Shown in pieces: positions 50,864 through 59,114 of a stretch of 64,000 nt of DNA. Position 1 is the first letter of the stretch. Every line of letters begins with the position of its first letter. Source of the stretch: Longilinea arvoryzae. GTDB taxonomy: Bacteria; Chloroflexota; Anaerolineae; Anaerolineales; Anaerolineaceae. The DNA is taken from positions 2,046,107-2,110,106 of the forward strand of contig NZ_DF967972.1 in the NCBI RefSeq assembly GCF_001050235.1. Reading direction: 5' to 3'. The notes under the pieces were generated by a model that saw nothing but the letters and a program-made list of their open reading frames with translations, was not told the origin of the DNA and made no database searches. The translations under genes were made by a program, and so were the position numbers.

Positions 50864-52000
50864 TCAGGCGACCTGTGAAGCCGCGGGTTCGGCCAGCTGC
50901 GTTTGGGCAGGCGTGTCTTTCCACACCGGGTCGCGCAAGAGGAGGAGGACGATTACGGCCAGCGTTGCCAGACCGTACAGGCCCAGACCAAAACTGAAGA
51001 TTGGATCGTTGGAGGTGTAAACCAGGCTGTTGAAGAAGCTGTTGGTCTGGTTATTGATGGCGTGTAAGAATGCTGCCAGCCAGACGCTACCCGTCTTGAG
51101 AACCACATAACCGAGGACGAATGCCAGAAGAACGCAGTAGAGAGTCATTGCAATCGTACCGGCAATCGGTTGGCCGGGGTAATTATGGCCCATCCAGATG
51201 GCCGGATAGTGCCAGGCGCCCCAGATCAGTCCAAGCAGCAGGACGCCGCGCTTCTTACCCAGGCGGGTGAGCTGCCCCTGCAGGAAACCGCGCCAGCCAT
51301 ATTCTTCGCCGAAAGCCACGACGAGCCCGAGCAGCGAGCCCTCCAGGATCGTCTGGATGGCAAGCATGATCAACAGCGCGGGACCGGACATCGAGGTTCC
51401 GATCTGGGCCGCGAGCAGGCTCAGGTCGACCGGTTGGCCCAGGTTGAAGAGCATGTTCAGGCCGGTTTGAAGGGCGTAGAACGCGACGAACGCCAGGGTG
51501 AAAAGAACCCAGTCCATGAAATGACCTCCGCGCATATTGGCGCGCGCGAATGCCTCGCGGCCTTTGAAGACGCGGAAGACGATCAGCCCGAGCAACCCCA
51601 GGATCATCGGGAGGGTCCGCAGTTGGGCTACCAACTGCGCCAGGGACGGAGCCAGCGCCGAAATGGCTGCCAGGATGACGTAGAACACCGTCAGCGCCAG
51701 GTAAAGGTAGAAGAACCCGCGCGCCCGGTCCGGGCGTCCATCCGGCATGGGTTTGTGGAAGTAGAATGGGCTGTCGGTGAAGATGAACATGCCCAGGAAA
51801 ATGGCGAAGAACGCCGGCAGCATCATCTGCAGTTGCAGGAAGGTGGTCGTGCTCGAGCTGCCATATCCGCCAACCAACTGCAAAAGCAGATCGAGGACGT
51901 AGGTAAATCCAAATGTCAGGCCGATGAACAGGCCGACCTGGCGCCAGTTGACCCTGGGTTGGATAACCCGGTTTTGAGTCGATTCAGTCGTAGGTGTCAT
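50864..52000 (-). CDS. CPBP family intramembrane metalloprotease
   Basis: 378 residues, about eight membrane segments. Motifs: EEYGWRGFLQGQL (Glu-Glu, Arg), GLIWGAWHYPAIWMGH (His) and a final block AFLHAINNQTNSFF (His, Asn). This is the EExxWRG subtype of CPBP proteins. The substrate is unknown. AGAGGAATAAGA precedes the ATG. It begins 2 nt after the stop of the HTH regulator gene, so the regulator probably controls it. Confidence 0.88.
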   Translation of the reverse strand: MTPTTESTQNRVIQPRVNWRQVGLFIGLTFGFTYVLDLLLQLVGGYGSSSTTTFLQLQMMLPAFFAIFLGMFIFTDSPFYFHKPMPDGRPDRARGFFYLYLALTVFYVILAAISALAPSLAQLVAQLRTLPMILGLLGLIVFRVFKGREAFARANMRGGHFMDWVLFTLAFVAFYALQTGLNMLFNLGQPVDLSLLAAQIGTSMSGPALLIMLAIQTILEGSLLGLVVAFGEEYGWRGFLQGQLTRLGKKRGVLLLGLIWGAWHYPAIWMGHNYPGQPIAGTIAMTLYCVLLAFVLGYVVLKTGSVWLAAFLHAINNQTNSFFNSLVYTSNDPIFSFGLGLYGLATLAVIVLLLLRDPVWKDTPAQTQLAEPAASQVA

Positions 52001-52002
52001 TC

Positions 52003-52599
52003 TTATTCCTCTTTCAAATTGCCATCTTTTTGATCGATTTCCTGCGCCGGTTCATCCGGCGAGGGTTTGTTTTCTTCAGCAGGCGTGACGATCGTCGCGA
52101 AGATGCGACGTTTACGTCCGGGCGCCGGTTGATTGTTCAGGTATGGGACGATCGCAGCATTGATTCCTTTGACCATCTCGGCGAATTCTTCATCGCTCAA
52201 CTCAAGAGGGAATTTTTGATAACCCACCCCGTCGTTAAGGGGGTCGAGCGGTTCCGCTCTCTTGATATAGCGCGAGAAATCATCCAACAGCGAGGCAACG
52301 AAGGTGGTGAAGTAGCGAAGGTGATCTTCACGGCTCAGCGCCGCGAATTCCTGGGCGTTCATAAATCCGCCCTGACGGCCGAGAGTGTAAACCTTCTCGA
52401 GGGTACCGCGGACACGCCGTTCGGCGGCTAAATCCAGAATGCCTGCCGCGGTCAGACGGTTGAGGTGCCGATAGAGTGTGGCCGGGGGTACATCGCCCAA
52501 TTTTTCCGCCAGTTGTTGGGCGGTCATTTTCCGGCCGGCCAGGGCAATGATGATGCGCAAACGGGTGGGGTGTAACACTAAATCGATTGGCTTTTCCAT
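52003..52599 (-). CDS. ArsR-like winged-helix transcriptional regulator
   Basis: 198 residues from the ATG at 52599 (GGAG 5 nt upstream). The N-terminal winged helix (about 8-80: LHPTRLRIIIALAG, MTAQQLAEKLGDVPPATLYRHLNRL) matches ArsR/HTH_20 regulators with a YjgJ-like effector part. The C-terminal part (about 95-198) is less conserved and charged. It is the first gene of a two-gene unit with the CPBP protease. An AT-rich repeat region upstream (52629-52664) is a plausible autoregulatory operator. Confidence 0.8.
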   Translation of the reverse strand: MEKPIDLVLHPTRLRIIIALAGRKMTAQQLAEKLGDVPPATLYRHLNRLTAAGILDLAAERRVRGTLEKVYTLGRQGGFMNAQEFAALSREDHLRYFTTFVASLLDDFSRYIKRAEPLDPLNDGVGYQKFPLELSDEEFAEMVKGINAAIVPYLNNQPAPGRKRRIFATIVTPAEENKPSPDEPAQEIDQKDGNLKEE

Positions 52600-52628
52600 C
52601 TCGTCTCCGATCAAATATCAGTAATGCG

Positions 52629-52664
52629 ATTATTATCAATAATGATTATATTACAAATAATGAT
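52629..52664. promoter_or_regulatory. AT-rich repeats upstream of the ArsR-like regulator
   Basis: ATTATT-ATC-AATAAT (52629-52643) is a palindrome, and AATAATGAT occurs at 52638-52646 and again at 52656-52664, an 18-bp direct repeat. The segment lies 30 nt upstream of the regulator start and is a candidate operator. Confidence 0.5.
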
Positions 52665-52756
52665 ATTGTCAAGAGATACTGTTCACATTGCCCATTAAAA
52701 AAACCCATCTGCGGGAATGACATGGAACGATGACTACGAGAGATCTCCTATGGAAT

Positions 52757-52790
52757 TAAAAAAATACTGGCCTAACTTATAGGCCAGTAT
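52757..52790 (-). terminator. Rho-independent terminator of gyrB
   Basis: ATACTGGCCTA (52764-52774) and TAGGCCAGTAT (52780-52790) form a perfect 11-bp stem; on the minus strand seven T follow it. Confidence 0.9.
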
Positions 52791-52830
52791 CCATGTTCTT
52801 GATTTGCCTGAGACGTTTGCGATCAGATTT

Positions 52831-54750
52831 CTAGATATCCAGATTCCGGACCGTCTTGGCGTGGGTGGTGATAAACCGGGTGCGCGGCGGGACGGCCTCG
52901 CCCATCAGCATGTCGAACGTGCGATCCGCAATTGCGGCGTCGTCCACGGTTACCACCAGCAGGATGCGGTTTTCGGGGTTCATGGTGGTTTCCCACAACT
53001 GCTGCGGGTTCATTTCGCCCAGACCTTTGTAACGCTGCAGGCCGACTTTTTCCACGCCGACGCCCAGTTCCTTGATCAGGCTGTCCTTTTCCGCATCGTT
53101 ATAAGCGTATTTGATCTGATTCTTGTAGGCGATGCGGTAGAGGGGCGGCTGGGCAATGAAGACGTGACCCTGCTCGACGAGCGGCAGCATGTAGCGGAAG
53201 AAGAAGGTCAGCAGCAGGGTGCGAATGTGAGCGCCGTCGACATCCGCATCCGTCATGATGATGACGCGGCCGTAGCGCAGGTTGGTCAGGTCGAAGTTGT
53301 CGCCGATGCCCGTGCCCAGCGCAGAAATCATGGATTTGATTTCAAGGTTGGAAAGCATTTTATCAAGGCGGGCGCGTTCGGTGTTGAGAATCTTACCGCG
53401 CAGGGGCAGGATGGCCTGGAAGTGCCGGTCGCGGCCCTGTTTGGCCGAGCCGCCTGCCGAGTTCCCTTCGACGATGTACATTTCGGTCTTCGAGGAGTCT
53501 TTTTCGGAGCAGTCCGCCAGCTTGCCGGGCAGCGTCAGGCTTTCCAGGGCCGATTTACGGATGACCAGGTCGCGGGCTTTACGGGCCGCGTCGCGGGCGT
53601 GCGACGAGGTGAGGCACTTCTGGACGATGGCCTTGGCTGCCTGGGGATTTTCCTCCAGGAAGGTGCCAAAGGCATCCCCAACCACCTGCTGGACGTAAGT
53701 CTGCACCTCGGGGTTCATCAGCTTGACCTTGGTCTGGCTTTCGAACTGCGGGTCGGGGTGTTTGACCGAGACAATGGCGGTCATGCCTTCGCGGGTATCG
53801 TCGCCGGTGAAATTGGGGTCGGTATCCTTGAGCAGATTGGCCTTGCGCGCGTAATCGTTGATCACGCGCGTGACCGCCGTGCGCAGGCCGGTCAGGTGAG
53901 AGCCGCCATCGATGGTGTTGATGGTATTGGCAAAAGAATAGACTGATTCGGAATACGCATCGGTATATTGAATGGCAGCTTCGATGCCGATGTTTTCGAC
54001 ATCCTTTTCGACGTAGAAGACGGGGTGGAGCACGACGCGGTTGCGATTGAGGAACCGCACGAAGGAGCCGATGCCGCCTTCGAAGAAAAAGGTCATTTCA
54101 TGCAGGGTCCGTTCATCCATCAGGCGGATTTCCACCTTGCGGGTGATGAAGGCCATCTCACGAAAACGCTGCAGCAGGGTGTCGAATTTGAAATCGAGGT
54201 CGTCTTTGAAAATTTCGCGGTCAAAGCGGAAGGTGGTTCGGGTGCCGGTCTTTTCAGGATCGCACTTGCCGATTTCCTTGACCGCTTCCTGCGGAATTCC
54301 GCGCTCGTAGCGTTGGAAATATTCGCGCCCATCCCGATAGACGCGCACCTCGCACCATTCGGAGAGCGCATTGACCGCCGAGACGCCCACGCCGTGCAGA
54401 CCGCCGGAGACCTTGTAGCTGGAATGGCTGAACTTGCCGCCGGCGTGGAGAATGGTCATAACCACTTCCAGGGCGGATTTTTTCTTTTCAGGGTGGATGT
54501 CAACCGGAATACCGCGTCCGTTGTCTTCGACGGTGACGCTGCTGTCGGCGTGGATGGTGATGATGATTTTGTCGCAGGCGCCGGCCAGGGCCTCATCGAT
54601 CGAGTTGTCGACAACCTCATAGACGAGATGGTGGAGGGCTTTCAGGTCGGTGCCGCCGACATACATGCCCGGACGACGGCGGACGGCCTCCAGGCCTTCG
54701 AGCACCTGGATATCTTTTGCACCATACGAAGAAGGGGAATTGGTTACCAC
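52831..54750 (-). CDS. gyrB: DNA gyrase subunit B
   Basis: 639 residues, normal for GyrB without insert. ATPase motifs: [22 protein letters not shown] and [21 protein letters not shown] motifs: [16 protein letters not shown] and [14 protein letters not shown]. The start is the GTG at 54750, five nt after GGAGG; an in-frame GTG at 54762 lies upstream of that site. It supercoils DNA with GyrA, which is not in the window. A terminator follows. Confidence 0.96.
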   Translation of the reverse strand: MVTNSPSSYGAKDIQVLEGLEAVRRRPGMYVGGTDLKALHHLVYEVVDNSIDEALAGACDKIIITIHADSSVTVEDNGRGIPVDIHPEKKKSALEVVMTILHAGGKFSHSSYKVSGGLHGVGVSAVNALSEWCEVRVYRDGREYFQRYERGIPQEAVKEIGKCDPEKTGTRTTFRFDREIFKDDLDFKFDTLLQRFREMAFITRKVEIRLMDERTLHEMTFFFEGGIGSFVRFLNRNRVVLHPVFYVEKDVENIGIEAAIQYTDAYSESVYSFANTINTIDGGSHLTGLRTAVTRVINDYARKANLLKDTDPNFTGDDTREGMTAIVSVKHPDPQFESQTKVKLMNPEVQTYVQQVVGDAFGTFLEENPQAAKAIVQKCLTSSHARDAARKARDLVIRKSALESLTLPGKLADCSEKDSSKTEMYIVEGNSAGGSAKQGRDRHFQAILPLRGKILNTERARLDKMLSNLEIKSMISALGTGIGDNFDLTNLRYGRVIIMTDADVDGAHIRTLLLTFFFRYMLPLVEQGHVFIAQPPLYRIAYKNQIKYAYNDAEKDSLIKELGVGVEKVGLQRYKGLGEMNPQQLWETTMNPENRILLVVTVDDAAIADRTFDMLMGEAVPPRTRFITTHAKTVRNLDI

Positions 54751-54802
54751 AAAATCCTCCACGATTAATTAGCGTAAGCCCCCAGCGGAGCAGATCCAAA
54801 TT

Positions 54803-55792
54803 TCAAATGCGCACTTGCGCCATATGAGAAAGGTTTTCTTCCAACCAGGCAGTGGCGCTGCGATAAAAGACAAAACTAGCGGAAAGCATGCTCGTGGCGA
54901 TGAAGGCGTGCCCGGCGATTCCCACCAGGGTCAGCCAGGAATTGGCCGGCGGAACCGACCACAACTGATTGAGGCCCTGAATGAGTAGGATGGCCACCAG
55001 AATGAACAGGCTGACACTTGGCATCAAATAGCGCACCAGCCGCACGCTGGTGAGCATGGAGGTGACTGCATTTTGCTGGCGGGTAAAAATGCCGTGCGGC
55101 GAGAAGACCAGCGGAATGAGGAACCAGAATGCCAACAGGCCAACCAGGAACAGGGCAATCGTTGCCAGCGTCGGTGAGATCAGGGTCACCAACGAGATGA
55201 CAAACATGCCGGGTAAGGCCAGGGTTAATATCAATGCGATGCTGAGCAGCGTGAGGAGTACGGTCTGGGCAGCCTGCCAGGCCGAGCAGCGCAAGAAAAT
55301 GAAGCCTTTTTCGCCGTTGCTGGAGCGCGATACGGCCGAAAAATAAAAACACCCCAGGAGCAGGCCAAATATCACCATGACCAGCCCGATGAGCATCATG
55401 CCGGCGGTCGAATTCACCTCCAACCGGGTAAAACCACCCAGCGGCGTAGCAGGATCAACGCTGCCCGCCATCAGACTCGGAATTCCAACCGGCAGCGTCC
55501 GCAGCAGACTGAAGAAGTTGAACTGTTCGGCAAACTGTTTCCAGAGATTGAAGGATGTACTCATCAGTTGGGTCATATCCGCGCTGCCCAATTGCTGAAG
55601 CGTGGTGTTCATATCGTCGATAACCGGCGATAGAATCCGCTCCAGGCTAATGCGCGGTCCCAACCAGAGGAACACGTCCAGGATAATGGGGGGCAGGATG
55701 AGGTAGACGTGATTCGCCACGGCGTTGAAACCGCCGATCAGTGCGGTGGTCAGGCGCGGAGGCGGATTGAGCAGTTTAGGCTGGTTTTCCAT
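54803..55792 (-). CDS. Integral membrane protein, unknown function
   Basis: 329 residues, about six membrane segments (for example LILPPIILDVFLWL, GMMLIGLVMVIFGLLLGCFYF, ALILTLALPGMFVISL). No enzyme motif. Transcribed toward gyrB with a 52-nt gap, possibly co-transcribed. No Shine-Dalgarno precedes the ATG; an extended -10 TGGTAAAAT ends 10 nt before it, so it may be leaderless. Confidence 0.65.
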   Translation of the reverse strand: MENQPKLLNPPPRLTTALIGGFNAVANHVYLILPPIILDVFLWLGPRISLERILSPVIDDMNTTLQQLGSADMTQLMSTSFNLWKQFAEQFNFFSLLRTLPVGIPSLMAGSVDPATPLGGFTRLEVNSTAGMMLIGLVMVIFGLLLGCFYFSAVSRSSNGEKGFIFLRCSAWQAAQTVLLTLLSIALILTLALPGMFVISLVTLISPTLATIALFLVGLLAFWFLIPLVFSPHGIFTRQQNAVTSMLTSVRLVRYLMPSVSLFILVAILLIQGLNQLWSVPPANSWLTLVGIAGHAFIATSMLSASFVFYRSATAWLEENLSHMAQVRI

Positions 55793-55802
55793 ACAGTCTA
55801 TA

Positions 55803-55811
55803 ATTTTACCA
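55803..55811 (-). promoter_or_regulatory. Extended -10 element before the membrane protein gene
   Basis: Minus-strand TGGTAAAAT, 10 nt from the ATG at 55792. Confidence 0.4.
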
Positions 55812-55870
55812 CATCTGTCCCTTCAACCTTGCGGATGTCTTAAGCCCTATCGATGTGCATGAAAACGCGA

Positions 55871-55876
55871 TAGAAT
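55871..55876 (+). promoter_or_regulatory. -10 element before the membrane protein gene at 55887
   Basis: TAGAAT, 10 nt from the ATG, with no Shine-Dalgarno between. It is divergent from the element at 55803. Confidence 0.35.
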
Positions 55877-55886
55877 TTTATTGATT

Positions 55887-56702
55887 ATGGATGAACACAA
55901 CCATTTGCCTGATCTGAACCGCCTGAGCGTCCTGGTGGCGGTGATTCTGCTGGCCTATGCGTTGATTCCTTTTGTCAACCTGCCAGAGCGTGGTCTATCC
56001 TTACAGTTACCCGGTTTTTTTATCGTTTTCCGTTTGACATTTTCCGCATTGGTCTCTGCCATCGCGGCGGTCCTGGCGGCCACGGGCAGCGCCTGGCTGT
56101 TTCATGACCATCCCCATTTCCGCGACCGGCGAACGCGGATTTTCTGGCTTCTGCCGGCATTGATCGCCTGGGCAGTGGGAACCACGTTGGGCACTCTGGC
56201 GGCTGGTCCGGAGTGGTGGGCGGTGTTTGCCCTGGGCGCGATTCTGTTGGTTCTGGTGCTGCTGGCGGAATACATTGTGCTGGATGATTACGACATCCGC
56301 CACGCCCAGGCCAGCATCGGGTTGACTGCGGTTTCTTTTGGCCTGTACCTCATCCTGGCCATCGCGGCCCGGGCTGCCGGCCTGCGGCTGTATGAGATTC
56401 TGGCGATGCTCGTTCCCTGCATGGCCCTGCTCAGCCTGCGAACGTTGTTTTTGCGCCTCAACGGCCATTGGTGCGTGGCCTGGGCGGTTGGCATTTCCCT
56501 GTTCGTCGGTCAATTGGTGATCGGATTGCACTATTTCCCCACGCCGCCGCTGCGCTTTGCGTTGCTGCTGGTCGGGCCTGCCTATGCCGCCACAAGCCTG
56601 GCCGGCGGCATCGAGGAGGGCCAGCCGCTGCGCAGGGTCTGGTTGGAGCCGGCCATCATGTTGGCTGCACTGACGGGTCTGGCATTCATCATCCACGGTT
56701 GA
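55887..56702 (+). CDS. Integral membrane protein, unknown function
   Basis: 271 residues, about seven or eight membrane segments (LVAVILLAYALIPFV, LVSAIAAVLAATGSAWLF, FALGAILLVLVLLAEYIVL and later ones). The motif HDHPHFRDRRTRIFW lies in a cytoplasmic loop. It resembles DUF5656-type proteins, but this is uncertain. The ATG at 55887 is preferred over a TTG at 55881. Two nt separate it from the JAMM gene, so they are coupled. Confidence 0.65.
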   Translation: MDEHNHLPDLNRLSVLVAVILLAYALIPFVNLPERGLSLQLPGFFIVFRLTFSALVSAIAAVLAATGSAWLFHDHPHFRDRRTRIFWLLPALIAWAVGTTLGTLAAGPEWWAVFALGAILLVLVLLAEYIVLDDYDIRHAQASIGLTAVSFGLYLILAIAARAAGLRLYEILAMLVPCMALLSLRTLFLRLNGHWCVAWAVGISLFVGQLVIGLHYFPTPPLRFALLLVGPAYAATSLAGGIEEGQPLRRVWLEPAIMLAALTGLAFIIHG

Positions 56703-56704
56703 TC

Positions 56705-57100
56705 ATGCATATTCCCATCGCGCTTCGCCAGGAGATTTTGACCCACCTGGACGCCTGCCTGCCGCAAGAAGGCTGCGGACTGCTGGGGGGTAAGGAAGAC
56801 CGTTGCGAGCGATTTTTGGCGATCCCCAATGAACTGCACAGCCCAAATGGCTTTCGGATGGACGCGCAGGCTCAATTGCAGGCTTTTCTCCAGATGGAAG
56901 ACCTGGGGCTCGACCTTTTGGCTTTTTTTCATTCCCACCCCCGCGGACCGCAAGTGCCATCAGCAACGGACGTCGCAGAATTTGCCTATCCGGGCGTGGT
57001 ATCGTTAATCTGTGTTCCTGATAACAAGAATTGGATTGTGCGCGGCTTTGATATTCGCAGCGATCAGGTGATGGAAATCAGTCTGATATGGGAGAAATAG
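56705..57100 (+). CDS. JAMM/Mov34-type metallopeptidase domain protein
   Basis: 131 residues. The JAMM signature is complete: Glu22 in PQEGCGLLGG, His76 and His78 in FFHSHPRG, then Ser86 and Asp89 in PSATDV. Bacterial JAMM proteins remove ubiquitin-like or sulfur-carrier C-terminal extensions, or process peptides. No sulfur-carrier gene is adjacent. It follows the membrane protein gene by 2 nt and precedes the PlsY-like gene by 55 nt. Confidence 0.88.
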   Translation: MHIPIALRQEILTHLDACLPQEGCGLLGGKEDRCERFLAIPNELHSPNGFRMDAQAQLQAFLQMEDLGLDLLAFFHSHPRGPQVPSATDVAEFAYPGVVSLICVPDNKNWIVRGFDIRSDQVMEISLIWEK

Positions 57101-57155
57101 CGCACAACGTTTCGTTCGAAATCGGGTTAACCTTTTACTGGAGGAGAAACAGATC

Positions 57156-57863
57156 ATGACGATTTGGAATATTGGCCTGGCGCTGCTGCTTTCCTATCTG
57201 ATCGGCGCATTCCCATCTGGCTGGTTCGTGGTAAAGATTGCCAGTGGGAAAGACGTGCGCAGGGTGGAAAGCGGTCGTACCGGGGGAACGAATGCCATGC
57301 GGGCTGCCGGTTTTCTGGCCGGGCTCTTCACCGCCGCGCTGGATGTTTTTAAAGGTTTTTCGACGGGCTGGATCGTCCACTGGCTGACGCCTGGAAATAC
57401 CTGGGTGCTGGTAGCTGCGCCCCTGGTGGCAATTCTTGGGCATAATTATTCGGTGTTCTTGATCGAACGTGGTTCGCACGGGAAATTGCAGCTCCGCGGC
57501 GGGGCAGGCGGCGCGCCCTGTCTGGGCGGGGCGATTGCGGTTGGCGGACCGGCAATGCTTTTGATTCTGCCACTGGCAGCGCTGGTTTTTGTCCTGATCG
57601 GGTACGCGTCCGTGACCACGATCAGCATCGCGGTTCTGGCGATGTTGATCTCGATCGTCCAGGCAGTCTTCTTTGGGGGTTCGTGGTTGCACGTGCTTTA
57701 TGGACTGATCGCGATCGGCCTGGTGATGTGGTCCCTGCGGCCAAATCTGAAGCGCCTGCGGGATGGCAACGAACGCGTAGTAGGGCTGCGAGCTTATTTT
57801 CGCAAACGCGCTGCTGAAAAACGGGCCGCAAACTCACAGGATTCACACCCGGGTGAACGATAA
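57156..57863 (+). CDS. PlsY-like glycerol-3-phosphate acyltransferase, divergent
   Basis: 235 residues, five to six membrane segments. PlsY blocks are present but altered: SGRTGGTNAMRAAG in place of SGNxGATNxxR, and GHNYSVFL followed by an about 10-residue insertion before LRGGAGGAPCLGG, where PlsY has FKGGKGVAT. PlsY transfers acyl from acyl-phosphate to glycerol-3-phosphate. The Lys-to-Ala changes in the third loop suggest a changed substrate or activity. GGAGGAG precedes the ATG. It is the last of the membrane protein-JAMM-PlsY unit, before a terminator. Confidence 0.8.
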   Translation: MTIWNIGLALLLSYLIGAFPSGWFVVKIASGKDVRRVESGRTGGTNAMRAAGFLAGLFTAALDVFKGFSTGWIVHWLTPGNTWVLVAAPLVAILGHNYSVFLIERGSHGKLQLRGGAGGAPCLGGAIAVGGPAMLLILPLAALVFVLIGYASVTTISIAVLAMLISIVQAVFFGGSWLHVLYGLIAIGLVMWSLRPNLKRLRDGNERVVGLRAYFRKRAAEKRAANSQDSHPGER

Positions 57864-57896
57864 AGACTTGATTTTGTAGGATATTCTTGAAAATTG

Positions 57897-57931
57897 AACG
57901 GCGGCCTCCGCATTGGATGACCGCCGTTTTG
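57897..57931. terminator. Terminator after the PlsY-like gene
   Basis: AACGGCGG (57897-57904) pairs with CCGCCGTT (57921-57928), followed by T. Confidence 0.75.
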
Positions 57932-57956
57932 ATTCCTGTTTTTCAAGGTTTTTAAA

Positions 57957-58931
57957 TTATTCTTCGTCTTCCGGATCTTCGAAATCATCGGGTTCTTCGG
58001 GTTCTTCAAACTCGTCGGCGTCGTCGATATTTTCCAGAATTTCTACCGGCTCTTCCTCGGGTTCCTCTTCAAAAGTTTCTTCTTTCGAAGGTTCGATGGG
58101 TTCCTCGGCTTGAATCTGGTGATAAAGCCAGCGAACGTTGCGGCGATGTAATTCTTCGGCCAGACCGCCCAGATAAACCCGACTCTTGCCGCAACTCTCG
58201 ACATCGATCGCCAGAAGCGCGTCCTGCGGGTTGCGCCGTCGCGCCGCACCTTTTACGGCTTTCTTCAGCGCCGACAGATAGTTGAGATTTTCCTTGACGG
58301 ATTCATCGATTTCGCCGCGTAAGATGATATCCCCATGCCCCTGGATGATATTCTCCAACCCGAGCTTACTGATCTTCTTGATGGTGTTGACCATGGCGTC
58401 GTAATTGCCGTCGATGATATAGGGGATCGGCAAAAAGGCGTCCCCGGCAAAGATCACCCGGTCTTCCTCGACCAGGATCGAAATACCGTCGCTGCTGTGG
58501 CCGGGCGTGGGGAAGAGAACCAGATTCTTCTTGCCCACGCGCAGGGAAAGCGATCCATCCATAAAGGTGATCTGCGGCGCGATGATCTTGATTTGTTTGA
58601 AGATCGGGTTGATCTTTCGGGCTGCTTCCAGCGCAATCTGGCCCTTGGTCAGCATCAAATCACGGCACAATTCGTTGCCGATGATCGTGGCGCCCGGGAA
58701 GAAGCAATTGCCACCGGTATGATCGGCATGATAATGCGTGTTAATGACGTAGCGAACCGGAACACCGAGTTGTTCCTCGATAAAAGAGCGCATGGCCAGC
58801 GTTTCTTCTGGCAGTGCGAGTGTATCGATGACGACCGCCCACTGCGGTCCTGTGATCGCGCCGGCCGTTACTTGCGCGTAAATTTCAGACTGAAACCAGT
58901 AGACATTTTCAGAAATGCGTTCGCGTTGCAT
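57957..58931 (-). CDS. MBL-fold metallohydrolase with acidic C-terminal tail
   Basis: 324 residues. The metallo-beta-lactamase signature is NTHYHADHTGG (His66, His68, Asp70, His71), with later FPTPGHSSDG and IFAGDAF blocks and the His in IIQGHGD. About the last 45 residues are almost all Glu, Asp and Pro. The cytoplasmic substrate is unknown. It is monocistronic and faces the PlsY unit terminator. Confidence 0.85.
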   Translation of the reverse strand: MQRERISENVYWFQSEIYAQVTAGAITGPQWAVVIDTLALPEETLAMRSFIEEQLGVPVRYVINTHYHADHTGGNCFFPGATIIGNELCRDLMLTKGQIALEAARKINPIFKQIKIIAPQITFMDGSLSLRVGKKNLVLFPTPGHSSDGISILVEEDRVIFAGDAFLPIPYIIDGNYDAMVNTIKKISKLGLENIIQGHGDIILRGEIDESVKENLNYLSALKKAVKGAARRRNPQDALLAIDVESCGKSRVYLGGLAEELHRRNVRWLYHQIQAEEPIEPSKEETFEEEPEEEPVEILENIDDADEFEEPEEPDDFEDPEDEE

Positions 58932-59045
58932 GCACGCCTTCCAGGCTTTCTAAGCTTATCAAGATAGGGGATTGGGCCCAAGTCGCTAGAATAGCATAAA
59001 AAGGGTGAAAAGTCAAAAAATCTTAATAATCCATTGTTAATTCAA

Positions 59046-59081
59046 GAACACTCCCGATGAAAAAGGCTTCAGGGAGTGTTC
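59046..59081. terminator. 10-bp hairpin after the surface protein gene
   Basis: GAACACTCCC (59046-59055) pairs with GGGAGTGTTC (59072-59081). It lies 34 nt after the minus-strand gene ending at 59115. T run is weak. Confidence 0.55.
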
Positions 59082-59114
59082 ATTGGAGCGTTTGATATTC
59101 GAAGAAAAAAGGAA

